Shown here piece by piece: positions 1 through 11,366 of a stretch of DNA of 64,000 nt. Both the position numbers and the translations under genes were made by a program. The notes beneath the pieces are model-generated. The model ran no database searches and was not told the DNA's origin. It worked only from the letters and a program-made list of their open reading frames with translations. Numbering within the stretch: the first letter of the stretch is position 1; each line of letters opens with the position of its first letter. This stretch comes from Scedosporium boydii. Its lineage: Eukaryota > Ascomycota > Sordariomycetes > Microascales > Microascaceae. The stretch is from assembly GCA_002221725.1 (NCBI GenBank), contig NJFT01000047.1, forward strand, positions 155,396 through 219,395. Direction: 5' to 3'.

Positions 1-5
1 CTCTC

Positions 6-692
6 ATGGGTGACAAGAAAATGGAGAGGAGAGGTACGAACGCGAGCTCGAGCGACGCATCGGTCAAGGCCGAAAAGGAGTCCCTCGTACAAACACTCAA
101 GAGGTACCATCCGCTGGGGAATCCCAGAACCGAGGACTGGCCGCAGCCTTATACTATACCCAATCAGGGGCCTCACCCAGCCAAGAAGCTTGCCACGTCA
201 CCGAATCCTCAGCGGCCGCCAATTCCAGCATGGTCTACAGATCCACCGGCCAGAAATTCGGGAGCCGGAGCTGCACAAAGTCGCCACTCTGTTGCGACGA
301 CACAAAGGAACAACTCGCTCCGTCCTGCATCATCGGTTCCGCTCAGCCTATCCTTGTCTGAGGACGAGAGGAGTCCCGGAAGGGGAAGCACCGAGACGGC
401 GAGTCCCCAGCAACCGAAGCCGTCTGGGACGAATGCACAGAACCCAACCCAGACGTCAATGGAGGAAGTGGATATGCTCTATGAATACTTTCCGCTCAGT
501 GTTGACGACTGGTAAGTCGGGGTTGCCCGAGGGGCCAACATGTTTCGACATATACTGACTGATGTGGGTTGTAGGTTGCCGCCGGTAGAAGCTATATATC
601 GTCCGCATATCGTTCACCATACAATTGTGCCGCCCGAAGTGAAGGCTCAACAGATGCGAACGAAGAAGAAGCTGTATTTTTCGGCTGAGTGA
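6..692 (+). CDS. hypothetical protein, probably the 3' part of a gene
   Basis: I do not recognise this protein. Exon 1 runs to 511 and reads through a low-complexity Ser/Pro/Thr-rich stretch; a GTAAGT donor at 512 and a TTGTAG acceptor ending at 574 delimit a 63-nt intron with a CTGAC branch-like site. Exon 2 (575-692) completes a Trp codon and adds about 39 residues (LPPVEAIYRPHIVHH...) before TGA. The joined frame encodes about 208 residues. The most ordered part is the C-terminal 55 residues starting EEVDMLYEYFPLSVDDW. The ATG at 6 sits at the window edge with no visible context, so it may be an internal Met of a longer protein. The region looks disordered, with no membrane segment or signal peptide. 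Coding status rests on the clean intron that restores the frame and on biased composition; function unknown. Confidence 0.55.
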
Positions 693-1247
693 GTGTATAT
701 ATTTGAGACCTGGGCGGAGGCCTACAGGTCGGGACCTGTTTGGTGAGCTTATGACTGTCATGACATGTTCTCTTCTTTTCCATTTTGGTCATTGCGTCGA
801 GCATATTTTGTGTGTATTACCTGAGAGTCTTGCGATTTTTTTCTTCTTTCTTCTTCTTCTAGTTCGTACGAACTTTCTTTCTTTGAATAGGTAAAAGGGG
901 GAAACGCATCGAATTCCGTGTTCTCATGATGTTGCGAACACGCAGCCGCCCTGACAAAGTTCTTCATTGGTTATTTATTGGTGGGAGGGGAGAAAAGGCC
1001 AGACGGAATACCCGAGGAGGAGTCTATGCTGCTCTTTTTTACGTTGCCAATACCGAAACATTGAATCCAATGGATCCATTTCGTACATTCCATGCAACGT
1101 TTACATTGATATACGAACCGACTCCGTTTGTGACAACCACTCAGGCGTAAGCCGTGTTAGTCCCTAACTATGAAGCAGGTAAACGGCTCTTCTTACGCTC
1201 TGTCAACCATGCACCCTTGATAAGATGTCTTTTGAGGAGAAGCGAAT

Positions 1248-1366
1248 ACGTGCGACCATACCCGCAGGAGAACTCGGAACCCCGTCCGCTCTTCCCTAGA
1301 TAAGTCTACGAGGGCCAGGTTAGTAGTTTGGTCGGTGACGACAAGCGAATCCCTGGTGTTACATAT
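1248..1366 (+). rRNA. 5S rRNA-like sequence, diverged (probable pseudogene or variant)
   Basis: These 119 nt align by eye over the full length with filamentous-ascomycete 5S rRNA: GCGACCATACCC near the 5' end, CCCGTCCGCTCT, TAGATAAG, GAGGGCCAGGTTAGTAGTT, GGTCGGTGACGAC and AGCGAATCCCTGGTGTT near the 3' end. A T run directly after 1366 would serve as a Pol III terminator. Against an intact gene, both terminal strands of stem I depart from the usual ACATACGAC / GTTGTATGT pair: with ACGTGCGAC and GTTACATAT, two of nine pairs are lost and two become wobbles. A T replaces G in the TTGGGT block (TTTGGT), and A replaces C in GACGACCAGC. Dispersed 5S genes and pseudogenes are normal in Sordariomycetes. 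Identity as 5S-derived is firm; function is doubtful. Confidence 0.78.
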
Positions 1367-1411
1367 TTTTTTATGGTATTTTCTATCTTTTTTTAAAAAA
1401 AAAAAAAAAAA

Positions 1412-1420
1412 TACTTCGTA
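1412..1420 (-). repeat. TACGAAGTA motif copy
   Basis: Exact copy (reads TACTTCGTA on +), directly after the A run downstream of the 5S-like sequence. Confidence 0.6.
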
Positions 1421-1841
1421 GAGAGGGCTAAATTGTTGGCTTTTTGGATACTTGTGTACTGATATGGATCGATTCTTGGATGGTAGTGATAGTGTGGACA
1501 GCGTTTCGAGGTGAATGGGACAAGGCAGTAGCAAACACGCATCTCAAATCACAAAGCACTCAGCGAAATAAATACACACATACTCATCAATAAGGACACA
1601 AAAAAATACCACATAAATCTATTCTTAGGGGTATCTCTAGACAGTTCTATTTCCCAAATCATTTTTCTGCGCCCATGTTGTTACAATCTTTAGTACGTTC
1701 AGCTGGTCTATCTCAATACATGATCCATTCTGTTCAAAACCCCTTGCGAAGAAAGATAAAAAGTTTCCAATCTTGACATAAAAAATGAAACACCCAATCT
1801 ACTTTCCACTCTCTCCAATCTCCTCCTCGAAGTTCCAAATC

Positions 1842-3123
1842 TTAGACGGTAACCGAGTTTCGAACGGCGCCGGGCTGAGGAGAAAGTCTCCCCGCGAACC
1901 CACCCCCAGGAATCCTCGAGGCCATGCGGTCAGGCACGAGGTCCATATCGGGGGAGGCCGAGCGGGCGATCAAGACGGGCGACAGCTTCCCATTGCCGAC
2001 GACGGCGCCGTCTGGGTGAAGGAGCTGAGAGCTGACGGGTTCGGGCTGGAGGATGGCGGGGGTGACCACGGCATCAAGGGTCGTCTCGGGGATAGGGAGG
2101 GTTTCCTCGGGGAGCTTTGGTGGGTATGGGTGGAGAGGCGAGGGGATACTTGAACCCGACTCGATGCTCTTGAAGTACTGTTGCTGCGTGTTAGCTAGAG
2201 ACTCAGCTTCGTGACCTGAGGAGGAGAAAAAACTAACCTTGACTGTCTTCACCTGCAACTCCATCGTAGCATCCTCATCACAAACAATCATAGCATTAGG
2301 ATGCAACTGCAAACACGACAAAGTCCACATGTGCGAAACCCCACCCTCCACACACTTCTGCAACGCCAACGCCTTCCTCCTCCCAAAAACAACAGCCACA
2401 ACCTCCCTCGCCTCCAGCACCGTCCCGACACCAACCGTCAAAGCCAACCTAGGCACCTTATCGACATCACCACCGAAGAAGCGCGAGTTGGCCAGCACGG
2501 TATCGTGCGTGAGGGTCTTGACGCGCGTGCGCGACGACAGGCTCGAGGCGGGCTCGTTGAAGGCGATGTGGCCGTCCTCGCCGACGCCGGCAAGGAAGAG
2601 GTCGATGCCGCCGTTTTGGCGGATGAGGGATTCGTAGCGGGTGCATTCTGCGGGGAGGGAGGGGGCGTTGCCGTTAAGGATGTGGGCATTGCGGGGGTGG
2701 ATGTCGATGTGGGAGAAGAGGTTGGTCCACATGAAGGTGTGGTAGCTTTCCGGGTGGTCGCGGGGGAGGCCGACGTATTCGTCCTGGAAGGGGGAGAGTG
2801 TGAGAACGGAGAAGAGGAGAGAGGGAAGGACAGGGGAATTTGCTTGAGAAAAGACTTACCATGTTGAATGTGACGACATTTTTAAAGGAGACCTGGGTTC
2901 ATGTTAGCACTTGTTGTTTTAGTCCGGGCGAACTGCAGCTTACCTTGCCGGCTTTGTACTGCTTTACGAGGGCCTTATACACACCGAGAGGACTCGACCC
3001 GGTCGGCAGGCCCATGACGAAGGGCTTCTCCGGGGTCGGGTTGAACTCCCTGATGCGTTCGATGATGTAGTTGGCTACATATTCGCTAGCTTCGAAGGCT
3101 TCATCTCGAATAATAACTCTCAT
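1842..3123 (-). CDS. nag1: glucosamine-6-phosphate deaminase (GNPDA/NagB family)
   Basis: Converts glucosamine 6-phosphate to fructose 6-phosphate plus ammonia, the last step of GlcNAc catabolism in the cytosol. Four exons: 3123-2944, 2892-2860 (33 nt), 2783-2238 and 2177-1842, giving 364 aa. Family marks: [10 protein letters not shown] near residue 41, [18 protein letters not shown] across the exon 2/3 border (active-site Asp in DEY), [13 protein letters not shown] with the catalytic loop, and [14 protein letters not shown] where the classical fold ends. I used the CAACAG acceptor rather than GCAG six bases upstream because it restores the family KTVKYFK sequence. Beyond about residue 265 there is a Pro-rich tail of roughly 100 aa; animal and bacterial enzymes stop near 270-290. 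Its neighbour across 4.1 kb is an atypical hexokinase, consistent with the fungal GlcNAc gene cluster. The ATG at 3123 opens MRVIIRDE, the normal family start. Confidence 0.95.
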
Positions 3124-6100
3124 TCTGAAGAAGAGAAAGGGGATAAAAAGGAAGACTGTGATATGTGTTCAGTAATGCTGTGATAGTATCAGGCTGTCGT
3201 TGTTGGTTCTTAGCTATCGGTTGGAGAGTGCAGGTAGAGGAGAGCATGACTTTAGAATTGAGAGTTCGTGCCTCTTATGAGCTATCTACAAAGTAGCAGT
3301 GGTAATTACCAGCGTCACTGAAATGGGATCTCCGAATGGTACAGCATGGGATGCGGTCGGCTTCTGGAATAGACTCGGAGAGTATCTCTAGTCCATCCAT
3401 GTGGAGTCAAGTGACGCAAATGGAGGGAAGACAAGGAAGAGAGTTGCGCAGAGTAGCGTTCCGAGAGCAAAGCCAGAACAAAATGAAACGTGACGAGGCG
3501 TACGAAGGAGCACATGGGCCGGAGCAAACCCTCTCGTCCCCCCGTCATAGATTGACTTCGTAGGGAACCGCCTGGTGCAGTCTACGTGGAGCGAACATTC
3601 TCACTGGTCAGGGAGGAAAGTTGGGTGAGGAAGGTCAAGAAATTTGGGGGCTTTGACTTTGACCGAGACCAAAGCACCTGATCATCGGTTATACATACTA
3701 CCATGGACAAGACAAGCCATTTTGATGTTACCACTCCTACCACATTCGACGTAATGGGCTGGTGACGCTGGCTAGGACTACTAGATGGGGGCCAGAGGCG
3801 TCCAGGCGGGGTCTAATGATTGGGTAGAGTCAGTGTCCTGAGTATGGCCCGGTCCGGCATCAAAGTCCCAGAACCGGAGATTGTGAGGATTGCGAAGTAT
3901 GGCTCGTTCTACGGAGTACACAGGTTGTCGGATGGAGCGGATTGTCTATAGACGTAGGAAGAACGAAAAGGGTCTTAGCTCTCTTCTCAAGTCGTCTTTC
4001 TGTCTGCATGTAGCTATGCGTTCCCAAGTTTATTACCATGTCGAAAGTGGCAAGCGACCCGAAATACGGACCAATACGTCGTCCTGAACGGAGGTCATTG
4101 GCAATATTTAACCCTCTATTCCGGCGGCGCGGGATGTAGGAAAACAAGCTCTTTTGGGAAGTCTTCTAGAATTGGTAGACAAGTATCAATGCCGGCCATA
4201 TCAATGTGTCTTCAAATTTCCCCGACGGGCAATTGAGTAGATTATTCTGCGGGCAAATAGTTCAGACGGGACACGGATATTGGCCTCTTCCTTTCTTGCA
4301 TTCTTAAAGGATTTTTTGGAAGCTGACATGAAGGGCTCAGACGTTGCGGAGTATTAATGTCAAGCAGCCGGGGTTGAGCGGGCTTTGATTTGCAGCCCAT
4401 CCCCGAGCGGATTCTTCAGGTTGGATGAACAGGACTTCTTGGTACTGGACTGACGGGATCCTATATCAATATTGAGCAAATTTGTTAGATCTCATGTGCT
4501 GAACTACAAGAGCAATACACGCATGCAGGTGTCCAATCGTCTCAAGTCGTCGCGAGTTCTGGTTGCGGCCCACGGAGCCGGCAATGGGGGTGCAAAGTCA
4601 GGTAGTGCTGCAGGGTGTTTGTCTTTCGGAGGGAGCGTTCAGTCGGTAAGCTAGCACGGGCTTCAAAGAGCTCAATACTAAATCCAGCCCTGTGGTTGAC
4701 ACATTTGATCCTTGACTGAGCTTCGGACGAAGGAGTTGAACATGTTGTGATGTTCTGATACGAATTGACAGAGGCAGGAGCAGACGGAAGAGAAAGTACC
4801 TCAGTACAGAGATACAAAGGTACATAGGCACATAGGGCCTGGTCAAATGCCCCATGGTCCAATGGTCCAATCCAGTGAAGCTCCACAGTCTCGAACACTC
4901 TTTGCCCTGATTGAATTGTTAGCGAAATTGCTGAAGAATCAGGAAAACCACTAACACGCCCGCTGATCTGCCAAAACTTAATTCGGGGTTTATGAACCAT
5001 GTCTCACGCTTCATTCAACTTCCGCGCTACTGGTCCAAAGGCAACGTTACGTTACCTTGACTTGGCTGGCGCCTCATGTCGAACTCCACTGCTGCAACAA
5101 CACACCCATGCTCTTGCTCTCGCCCTCGCCCTCGTCCACCATGCCCACGTCAACGAAGTACACCATGTGCTGGTCAAGCTCTTGGACCGGACAGCCTGGG
5201 AGACCACAATTGGCATCCCGCTGATCCGATTTCGTTGAATTAGCAGATGGAGGAAGGGGGCGAGCAGGGTGAGCACTTCCATTCCAATTGCCAAACACTG
5301 AACTTTTCCAGCTGTTATTAGTTTATTAGTTAGTTGCAGACTTCTAGTGCTATCCATCCCAGCGGATGACCAGGCCAGTGTTGTGTCAAGTCGAGATGCT
5401 TGTCCCTGGCCAGTTAGCCTCTTCTTGGTTTCCATTGCCATTGCGTCTTCAGTCCTATTCCCACATATCCACTTGATTTTGATTTTAACTGTGCTTCTTT
5501 GTCGTTGGCAGTGAGGGAGGAACTAGATCAGATGGGACGGGACTGCGCAGGACAGAAAAGGATGGACGTCGGCGCGAGTAGCCGTGACTATGTCTTGGAA
5601 GGTTCCAGACTTGGCCCGTAATGCATTGTTACTATTGCTACATGTACTACTGGATTTACCTCAATGTTCTCTCCTCTCCTCGGGTGGCCCCCTCAAGCTG
5701 GAAGGTGACTTCTGCTTCGGAAGCTCCCTAAACCACTACACTACGCCCTCGCCTTCGCCCTCTGCCCTTTCAAGAGTCAAGAGATACTCACCATGGACTT
5801 TTGCCTCTAGTTTTCTTATTGTCCGCTGCAACCTAACCTGCCTTAGCTCGCCGATCCAATTAGGCGTTTCAGCTCCACCTCCGCTGGCCTCTCCATGCGT
5901 CAATCATCAAGCAGTTTGGAACGTCGATAATTTGATACCTGAATACAGGCCGTCTCAGCTTGGCTCCTTGCGCTGTACTGAGGCTGAAGCGCTCCCATTG
6001 TCAAGTCCGTTTTAGCTGTCAACCTTGTTCCGTGCCCCTGGCCTAGCCTGCTAGCTTTGTCCTGCAATGAGTACTTGGCGGATGTACTAGTTGCAGTAGT

Positions 6101-7244
6101 ACTCACTAGGGAGTGGCTTTGTTACTCCATTTCCATCTCCATTTCCCTCTCTACATAGTCCCAATCCTGGTCCCATCAATTGATCAATCCCAGTCCCTGT
6201 CCGGTCCCAATCCCAGGCCTGTTCCTATTCTCCGCATCCGTCCATCCCATACCGTCATTCGTTCCGATGTTGGGTGGATCCTGGCTGCACCTTGTCACGT
6301 ATTATCCGCACTCTCTTTAACGTTCTTGCCCACGTTCTCTCGTCTCGTCTCCCTCCCCTGGTGTCCTATCCTTGGTGCCATCCGCCATCCTTCCTTTGTA
6401 CTTGCTTGCTTGGCCCAGTGTCGTCTCGCGCCGCACGCCTGCTTCCTAGCGCGCCATACGACATACCCGCACCGCCGTTTCCCTCTTTCTTTCGCTCTCA
6501 CACCCGGGTAGCCAAGCCAGCAACGGCCTCCTACACGTTTTGGGTCTTCACTCCTTACGGGCTCCGTTGTCTCTCCTCCCATTTCCTTTCAGCAGCACAA
6601 CAGGCACTTCCGGACTAAACCCATACCCCATCTACGTCTTCCGTTTCCGGTTTTCTTCCATCAATGGTTCCCATTCCCTCCTCTCTCTCTTGCCTAGCTA
6701 GTAGCCAACGTGCCATCCGTCACCCCCCTCCGAGCTTTTAAGCTCACATCTCTTCATCTTATTAGAAACCTTGCTGGGTTTGCCGATCTTTTTCGTTACC
6801 GTCTTCGCTGATGCGCCGCTGCTGCGTTACTCCTAGAGAGCAAAGAGCAAAGGCACCTTCCCCGTCCTGTCAAGGAGTCCTCTTTTTGGTCTCCGCTGCC
6901 ATCTCCACGTTGGTTTTTCTGACCTCGTATTTTTCGGCCCGTTGAAACTCTAGCTTCTATTTACGAGTTGGGTCTCGTTTCGTCTTCGGAATAAACACAT
7001 CTTACAGCCTTCCTGCAAAACATCTCAACCTTCCGTCAGCTGCTGATCTGTTCATATAAGCCGGGTTGCCGCTTGTAAATGATCTGGCCTCCTCTCCCCT
7101 CCATCCGCATCTCATTATATTTTGATACTCTTTTGAGCGTGCCCTGTTAGCGACCTTGTACATATATGCATATATATTGCAACACTTTTTTTCATTTCTT
7201 TCTGTTTCCTACCCGACCCTTCTCACATATCATCGACCCATGAC
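3124..7244. other. 4.1-kb intergenic region between nag1 and the hexokinase
   Basis: No supported gene. Open frames here are short and lack family features or consistent codon bias. From about 6100 to 7240 the + strand becomes strongly pyrimidine-rich (long runs of CTCC, TTCC and CATTTCC), as in promoters and 5' leaders of highly expressed fungal genes, so much of this is probably the hexokinase leader. That leader contains short upstream frames, for example one of 25 codons starting at the ATG in ATCAATGG near 6663. Motif variants ACTTCGTA (3555) and ACGAAGTAC (about 5153) also lie here. Confidence 0.55.
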
Positions 7245-9016
7245 ATGAAGTCGCTCGTCGCCTCGATGGCTATACTCCCAAAAGCCTTCATCGCCGCCAT
7301 AGTAAGGTCCATCGTACGTGGCAAGTCGTGGATCAGCGTCCTCTTCACCTTCTGGTCCTCGCCCACTGTCATCACCGCCTCCTCCAGCAGCCTATCGCAA
7401 CGGTCCATCGACGACTTTCTCAGGGAAGCGGAAGAGCTCATCCTCGGACCCTTCACTCACAATGCGGACCTTCTCAAGATGTCCAAGGGGCTCAAGAAGC
7501 AGTTCCAGACTGCGCTTACCGATAGCGAGATCAGCATGTTGCCATCTTACAGCTACCGGTTACCCAGCGGAGAGGAGAAGGGTCAGTTCCTAGCCATCGA
7601 CATGGGCGGCACGACTCTACGCATCGCGCTCGTGGAGTTGAGGGGAAGCGGGGTCGGTTCGTCGGAGAAGCCGTGCGAGGTTTTGCGCGCAAACATTCTC
7701 AAGGCCGAGGAGAAGGTGAAGGATCTGGTGGGCATGGCCTTTTTCGAGTGGATGGCCGAGAATATATTAGACACCGTCTCTTCACACCTAGATCGTTTGG
7801 ACGGGAAGCCGTTGCCGATAGCAGTTACCTGGAGCTTCCCCCTCGAGTGAGTACTGCCTCTTCTTCTTTGGTCTTTCTCCCGCAAGAGTCTGTCCAGAAC
7901 CGCTAATATCATCACAGGCAAAAGAGTATAAGAAACGGGATCATCCATGATATGGGCAAGGGGTTCAACGCCGCCAATGGTCTCATAGGGCAAGATCTCG
8001 GTGATGTCATCAAGGCGGCGTGTAAGACAAAAGGCCTCGACGTCGAGTTACAGGCCATTCTGAACGACTCCACCGCATGTCTTCTATCCCAGGCCTACGT
8101 AGACCCTTCTACCCGCCTCGGCCTTATTCTCGGCACCGGTGCCAACCTGGCCGCTTTCGTCCCGGTCTCCTCGATTCCTATATCCAAGTATGGGGGCCGA
8201 CCTTCGTCATGGTTTAACGACGCAAAGCATGTCGTGGTCAACACCGAGCTGGGCATGTACGGCAAGGATGTCCTACCCCTGACGAGGTGGGACATGGAGC
8301 TAAAGAAGACGCATGAGAAGCCGTGGTTTCAGCCCTTGGAGCATCTTGTTAGCGGCATGTATCTTGGAGAATGCTGCAGGATACCTCTGGTGGAAGCTAT
8401 CGAGACAACGGGGATTCTAGGCGGTGTCGTACCAGAGGGACTTCGGAAGCCGTATAGCCTGCGGACCGAGACGTTGGCACTCATAGCAGCGTAAGTTGGT
8501 TTCTTGCTCTGCCCTACATCGCCGTATTACGTACCCAGTACTTTGCACTAACACGGTTCTTCTTCTCCTAGTGATTCCACTCCTACATTCCAAACCGCCC
8601 TCCCAGCCTTTAACACCCTCTACCCATGCCCCACCCCAGCCACCCCCTCCGACCTCCAAGCCATATCCTCCCTCGCCTCCCTCATCACCCGCCGCTCCAG
8701 CGCCATCATCGCCACATCCATCTACACCCTCTGGAAGCTCCGAAGCGAAGCCTCCCTCACCCACCGCCAAGTGCTCAACTTCCGCGACGACCACTGTACG
8801 ACCAAAGGCGCCCTCAAGGCCGCCATCGAGCGGGAAGCCCGGCGCACCACTGTGTCGTTCAACGGCGCCGTCATCGAGAGTTACCCGGGGTACCTGGACA
8901 TGTGTCAGGGGTATCTGGACGGGTTGGTGGGTGAGGGGGGCAAGGTGGAGTTGATGGAGGCGAGGGACAGTTCGCTTTTGGGGGCGGCGGTTGCGGTGGC
9001 TTGTGAAGGGAGGTGA
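7245..9016 (+). CDS. atypical hexokinase, candidate N-acetylglucosamine kinase (HXK3/XprF-like)
   Basis: Hexokinase-fold sugar kinase of 539 aa from three exons (7245-7846, 7918-8490, 8572-9016; introns of 71 and 81 nt in phase). Visible motifs: phosphate-1 loop LAIDMGGTTLR (116-126; usual enzymes read GGTNFR), TWSFPLEQKSIRNGII with MGKGFN (near 195-218, sugar-binding region), ILNDSTACLL with the catalytic Asp at 251, phosphate-2 loop LGLILGTGAN (268-277), VVNTELGMYG (308-315), SGMYLGE and a C-terminal DSSLLGAA nucleotide motif. These departures from glucose hexokinase consensus match the divergent fungal group that includes GlcNAc kinases and the regulatory XprF protein. The first 50 residues carry a hydrophobic segment (SVLFTFW...) that could be an anchor. 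Proximity to the deaminase favours GlcNAc kinase. The ATG at 7245 gives MKSLVASM; the true start could differ by a few codons. Confidence 0.9.
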
Positions 9017-9553
9017 GGATGGGAGTTCTGTGCGTGTGTGTGTGTCCGTTACAGGACAGCGTTGGATGAACTTTTTTTCCTTTTCTTTTCTTATTTTGAT
9101 GGAATTTTGTTCCTGTTCATGACGAGATAATAGATCAGGGGTTTACGGTGGTGCGGGCTTGTAGATATTGATTCAATGCGAAACGACATGACATAGTAAA
9201 GACACGGATTTCGATCCTCTTCCACTTCAAGCACGTTCAATCATAAAGCCTCTGAATGTTGCTGTTTTCGGGTTCTTCTACACGGTCACATACCTCGTGG
9301 CGAGTAGCCCCAGAGCCTAATAACTAGATGGTAAAAGTAGTCAAAACAGATATGGACACTAAAGATCTCGTATTTACATCGGCTCCCCCCTTCAGTCCCT
9401 GCCTCGATACTCAACTTCGCTCACCACCTTCACTTCGTAAAACATGAAGAAAAAAAAAGAAACCGTCAATCTATCTGCTGTTGCCGTGTTCCCCTAAAAT
9501 CTAAATAGGACATTCCCGTCCAATGTTCAAGGAAGAGAGGTAAAGGGGTCGAT
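9017..9553. other. intergenic region between convergent hexokinase and P450 genes
   Basis: Shared 3' flank of two genes facing each other. It has a short GTGTGTGTGTG tract just after the hexokinase stop and T-rich sequence near 9065-9100. A TACGAAGT variant (ACTTCGTA) lies at 9432-9439. No gene seen. Confidence 0.55.
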
Positions 9554-11366
9554 TTAGGCCGTGGCCTTCTCGTCGGCCTGGATAATCTCTCGTCTGTTGA
9601 ACTTGGCGCGGAAGTGCTGCTTGACGAACCAAGCGTTGACGAGCTTCCATTCTTCCTCGGGGTGTTGGAGTTCAACCTAGAACACAAGCTGCCGTTAGCA
9701 TCTCCCAAAACAAAACATATGCCCCGAGAAAAGAAGAGAGAAAACTTACCTCGAACCTCCTCAAAAAGCTAGGAACAAGCTTATAAATCTCCAATAAACT
9801 AATATTCTTCCCAATACACGTCCTCGGCCCCATGCCAAACTGAATCATCATCCCATCCATCCCCTTAATCCTCCTCTCCTCCTCCGCCCTATCGAACCCC
9901 TCCCGAGCCAACCACCTCTCCGGCCTATACACGTCGACATCCTCGCCGAAAATCTCCGGCCGTCGATGGATCACCCAGGCCGAGCACCCCACGAGCGTCC
10001 CGCCCTTGACGAAGTGGCCGGCGATCTCGGCGCCCTGGGGGGGCACGATGCGTTCGAGGGGGAGGCCCGCGGCGGGGTGGAGGCGGAAGGCTTCCTTGAT
10101 GCAGGCGTCGAGGTATTCGAGTTTCTGCGCCTCGTGGAAGGTAACCAGACCCGTTGTGCCGTCGGAGAAGAGGCCGCTCTTGGCAGCGGCGTCGATCTCG
10201 GCCGTCAGCTTGGCCAGCTTGGAAGGGTTCTTGAGCAGGAAGTAGAACACGGCGCCGAGGGAGATGGCGGTCGTCTCAGAGCCGGCAAAGGCCATCGACA
10301 CAGCCATGGTCTGCACGAGCGTATCAGTCATGAACTCGGGCCTCGAGTCGTGCGCGGCAAGGAACTTCGACAGCAGATCCGGGCGCTGAGGCTTCTTCGA
10401 AGGCGGGGCCGTCGACGTGCTCACGGGGAGAATAGCCGTCGTCGAGGCCTTGGCGCCGTTGGGGTTAATCTCGGGAAGGCGTTCGGCCATGCGATCACGA
10501 GCGAAGCGGGCGACGGGGAAAGTGGAGTCGAAGAGCCCCCATTGCGAGAGTTTGAGGTAGAGGGGGTTCTTGAGGAAGAGGAGGTCGAGGAAGGGGATCT
10601 GGCCGACGGGGGCGACGTAGAGGAAGAGCTTGGAGAGGTACTGCACGATGCCGTCGATGTCCTCGTTCTTCTCGATGAAGCCGTGGCGCTTGCTATAGGT
10701 GATTTCGCCGATCACGTCGAAGGCGTAGAACTGGAGCCATCTCGTGAAATCACAGCCCTCGGGGTTCCCGGCGAATAGCTGCTCCGTCTTGTCGAGGAAC
10801 AACTTGGTCGTGTTGTCGACGAAGGGCTCGTACTGTACCAGCGCCGACATGGCGAACGCCGAGTTAACGCATCGTCTGAACTGCGCATGGAAGGAATTAT
10901 CCGTGGTACTAAACAGCGAAGCGAGCCTATGGCCCTTGACGACGCTCTGCTGCACAATGTAAAAGTCGGACTTGATAAAACCCTTGTTAAGCCCGTAAAT
11001 GGCCTTCAAAGCCTTGGGGTCGGCGAAGGACAGATAGTTGGGCCCCAAGCGCACGACGTCGCCGTGTTTCTTGTGCAGGGCAAGGTGGGTCAGCTCGGGG
11101 CGGCGGCCGTAGACGTCGACGAAGCGCCACCAGTCGGTGAGGGAGGCGAGGAAGGGACCCGGGTAGCGGTTGAGGCCGTTGTGGAAGCGGTTTTTGGCGA
11201 GGTAGGCTACGGAGGCTACGGCGGTGAGGGCGAGCCAGTTGGAGCGGATGAAGGTGAGGATGGTCTCTGTGATGCCGCCGTGGGTGGTGAAGTGGGAGTG
11301 GAGGGAATCCACGAGGGAGTTGAGGGAGTCCTGGAGGGGCTCCATGAGGGAGTGAAGGGATTCCAT
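9554..11366 (-). CDS. cytochrome P450 monooxygenase, pisatin-demethylase-like
   Basis: ER-anchored heme-thiolate monooxygenase. Two exons, 11366-9750 and 9676-9554 (73-nt intron, GTAAGT...CTAG, phase 0), give 579 aa. An N-terminal hydrophobic anchor (NWLALTAVASVAYLAK) lies near residues 43-58, followed by the RYPGPF hinge. I-helix motif AGSETTA sits near residue 370, K-helix E425-xx-R428 in KEAFRLHP, PERW near 483, and the heme loop FGMGPRTCIG has its Cys ligand at 517. The pattern YPGPFLASLTDWWRF ... DVVRLGPNYLSF resembles the fungal pisatin demethylase / benzoate 4-hydroxylase-like clans. The substrate cannot be inferred: no neighbouring synthase or transporter indicates a biosynthetic cluster. 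Intact, with no missing key residue. Confidence 0.95.

Larger units (their letters stand above)
693..1841. other. non-coding stretch between the first gene and nag1
   Basis: No convincing gene. It holds the 5S rRNA-like sequence at 1248-1366 and, just after it, an uninterrupted A run at about 1395-1411. The remainder is AT-richer and probably contains the 3' ends of both convergent flanking genes. Confidence 0.6.

Noticed and set aside
9966..10778. 270-codon plus-strand frame
   Set aside because: Antisense to the intact P450; composition is the Gly/Glu/Val pattern expected of a reverse shadow.
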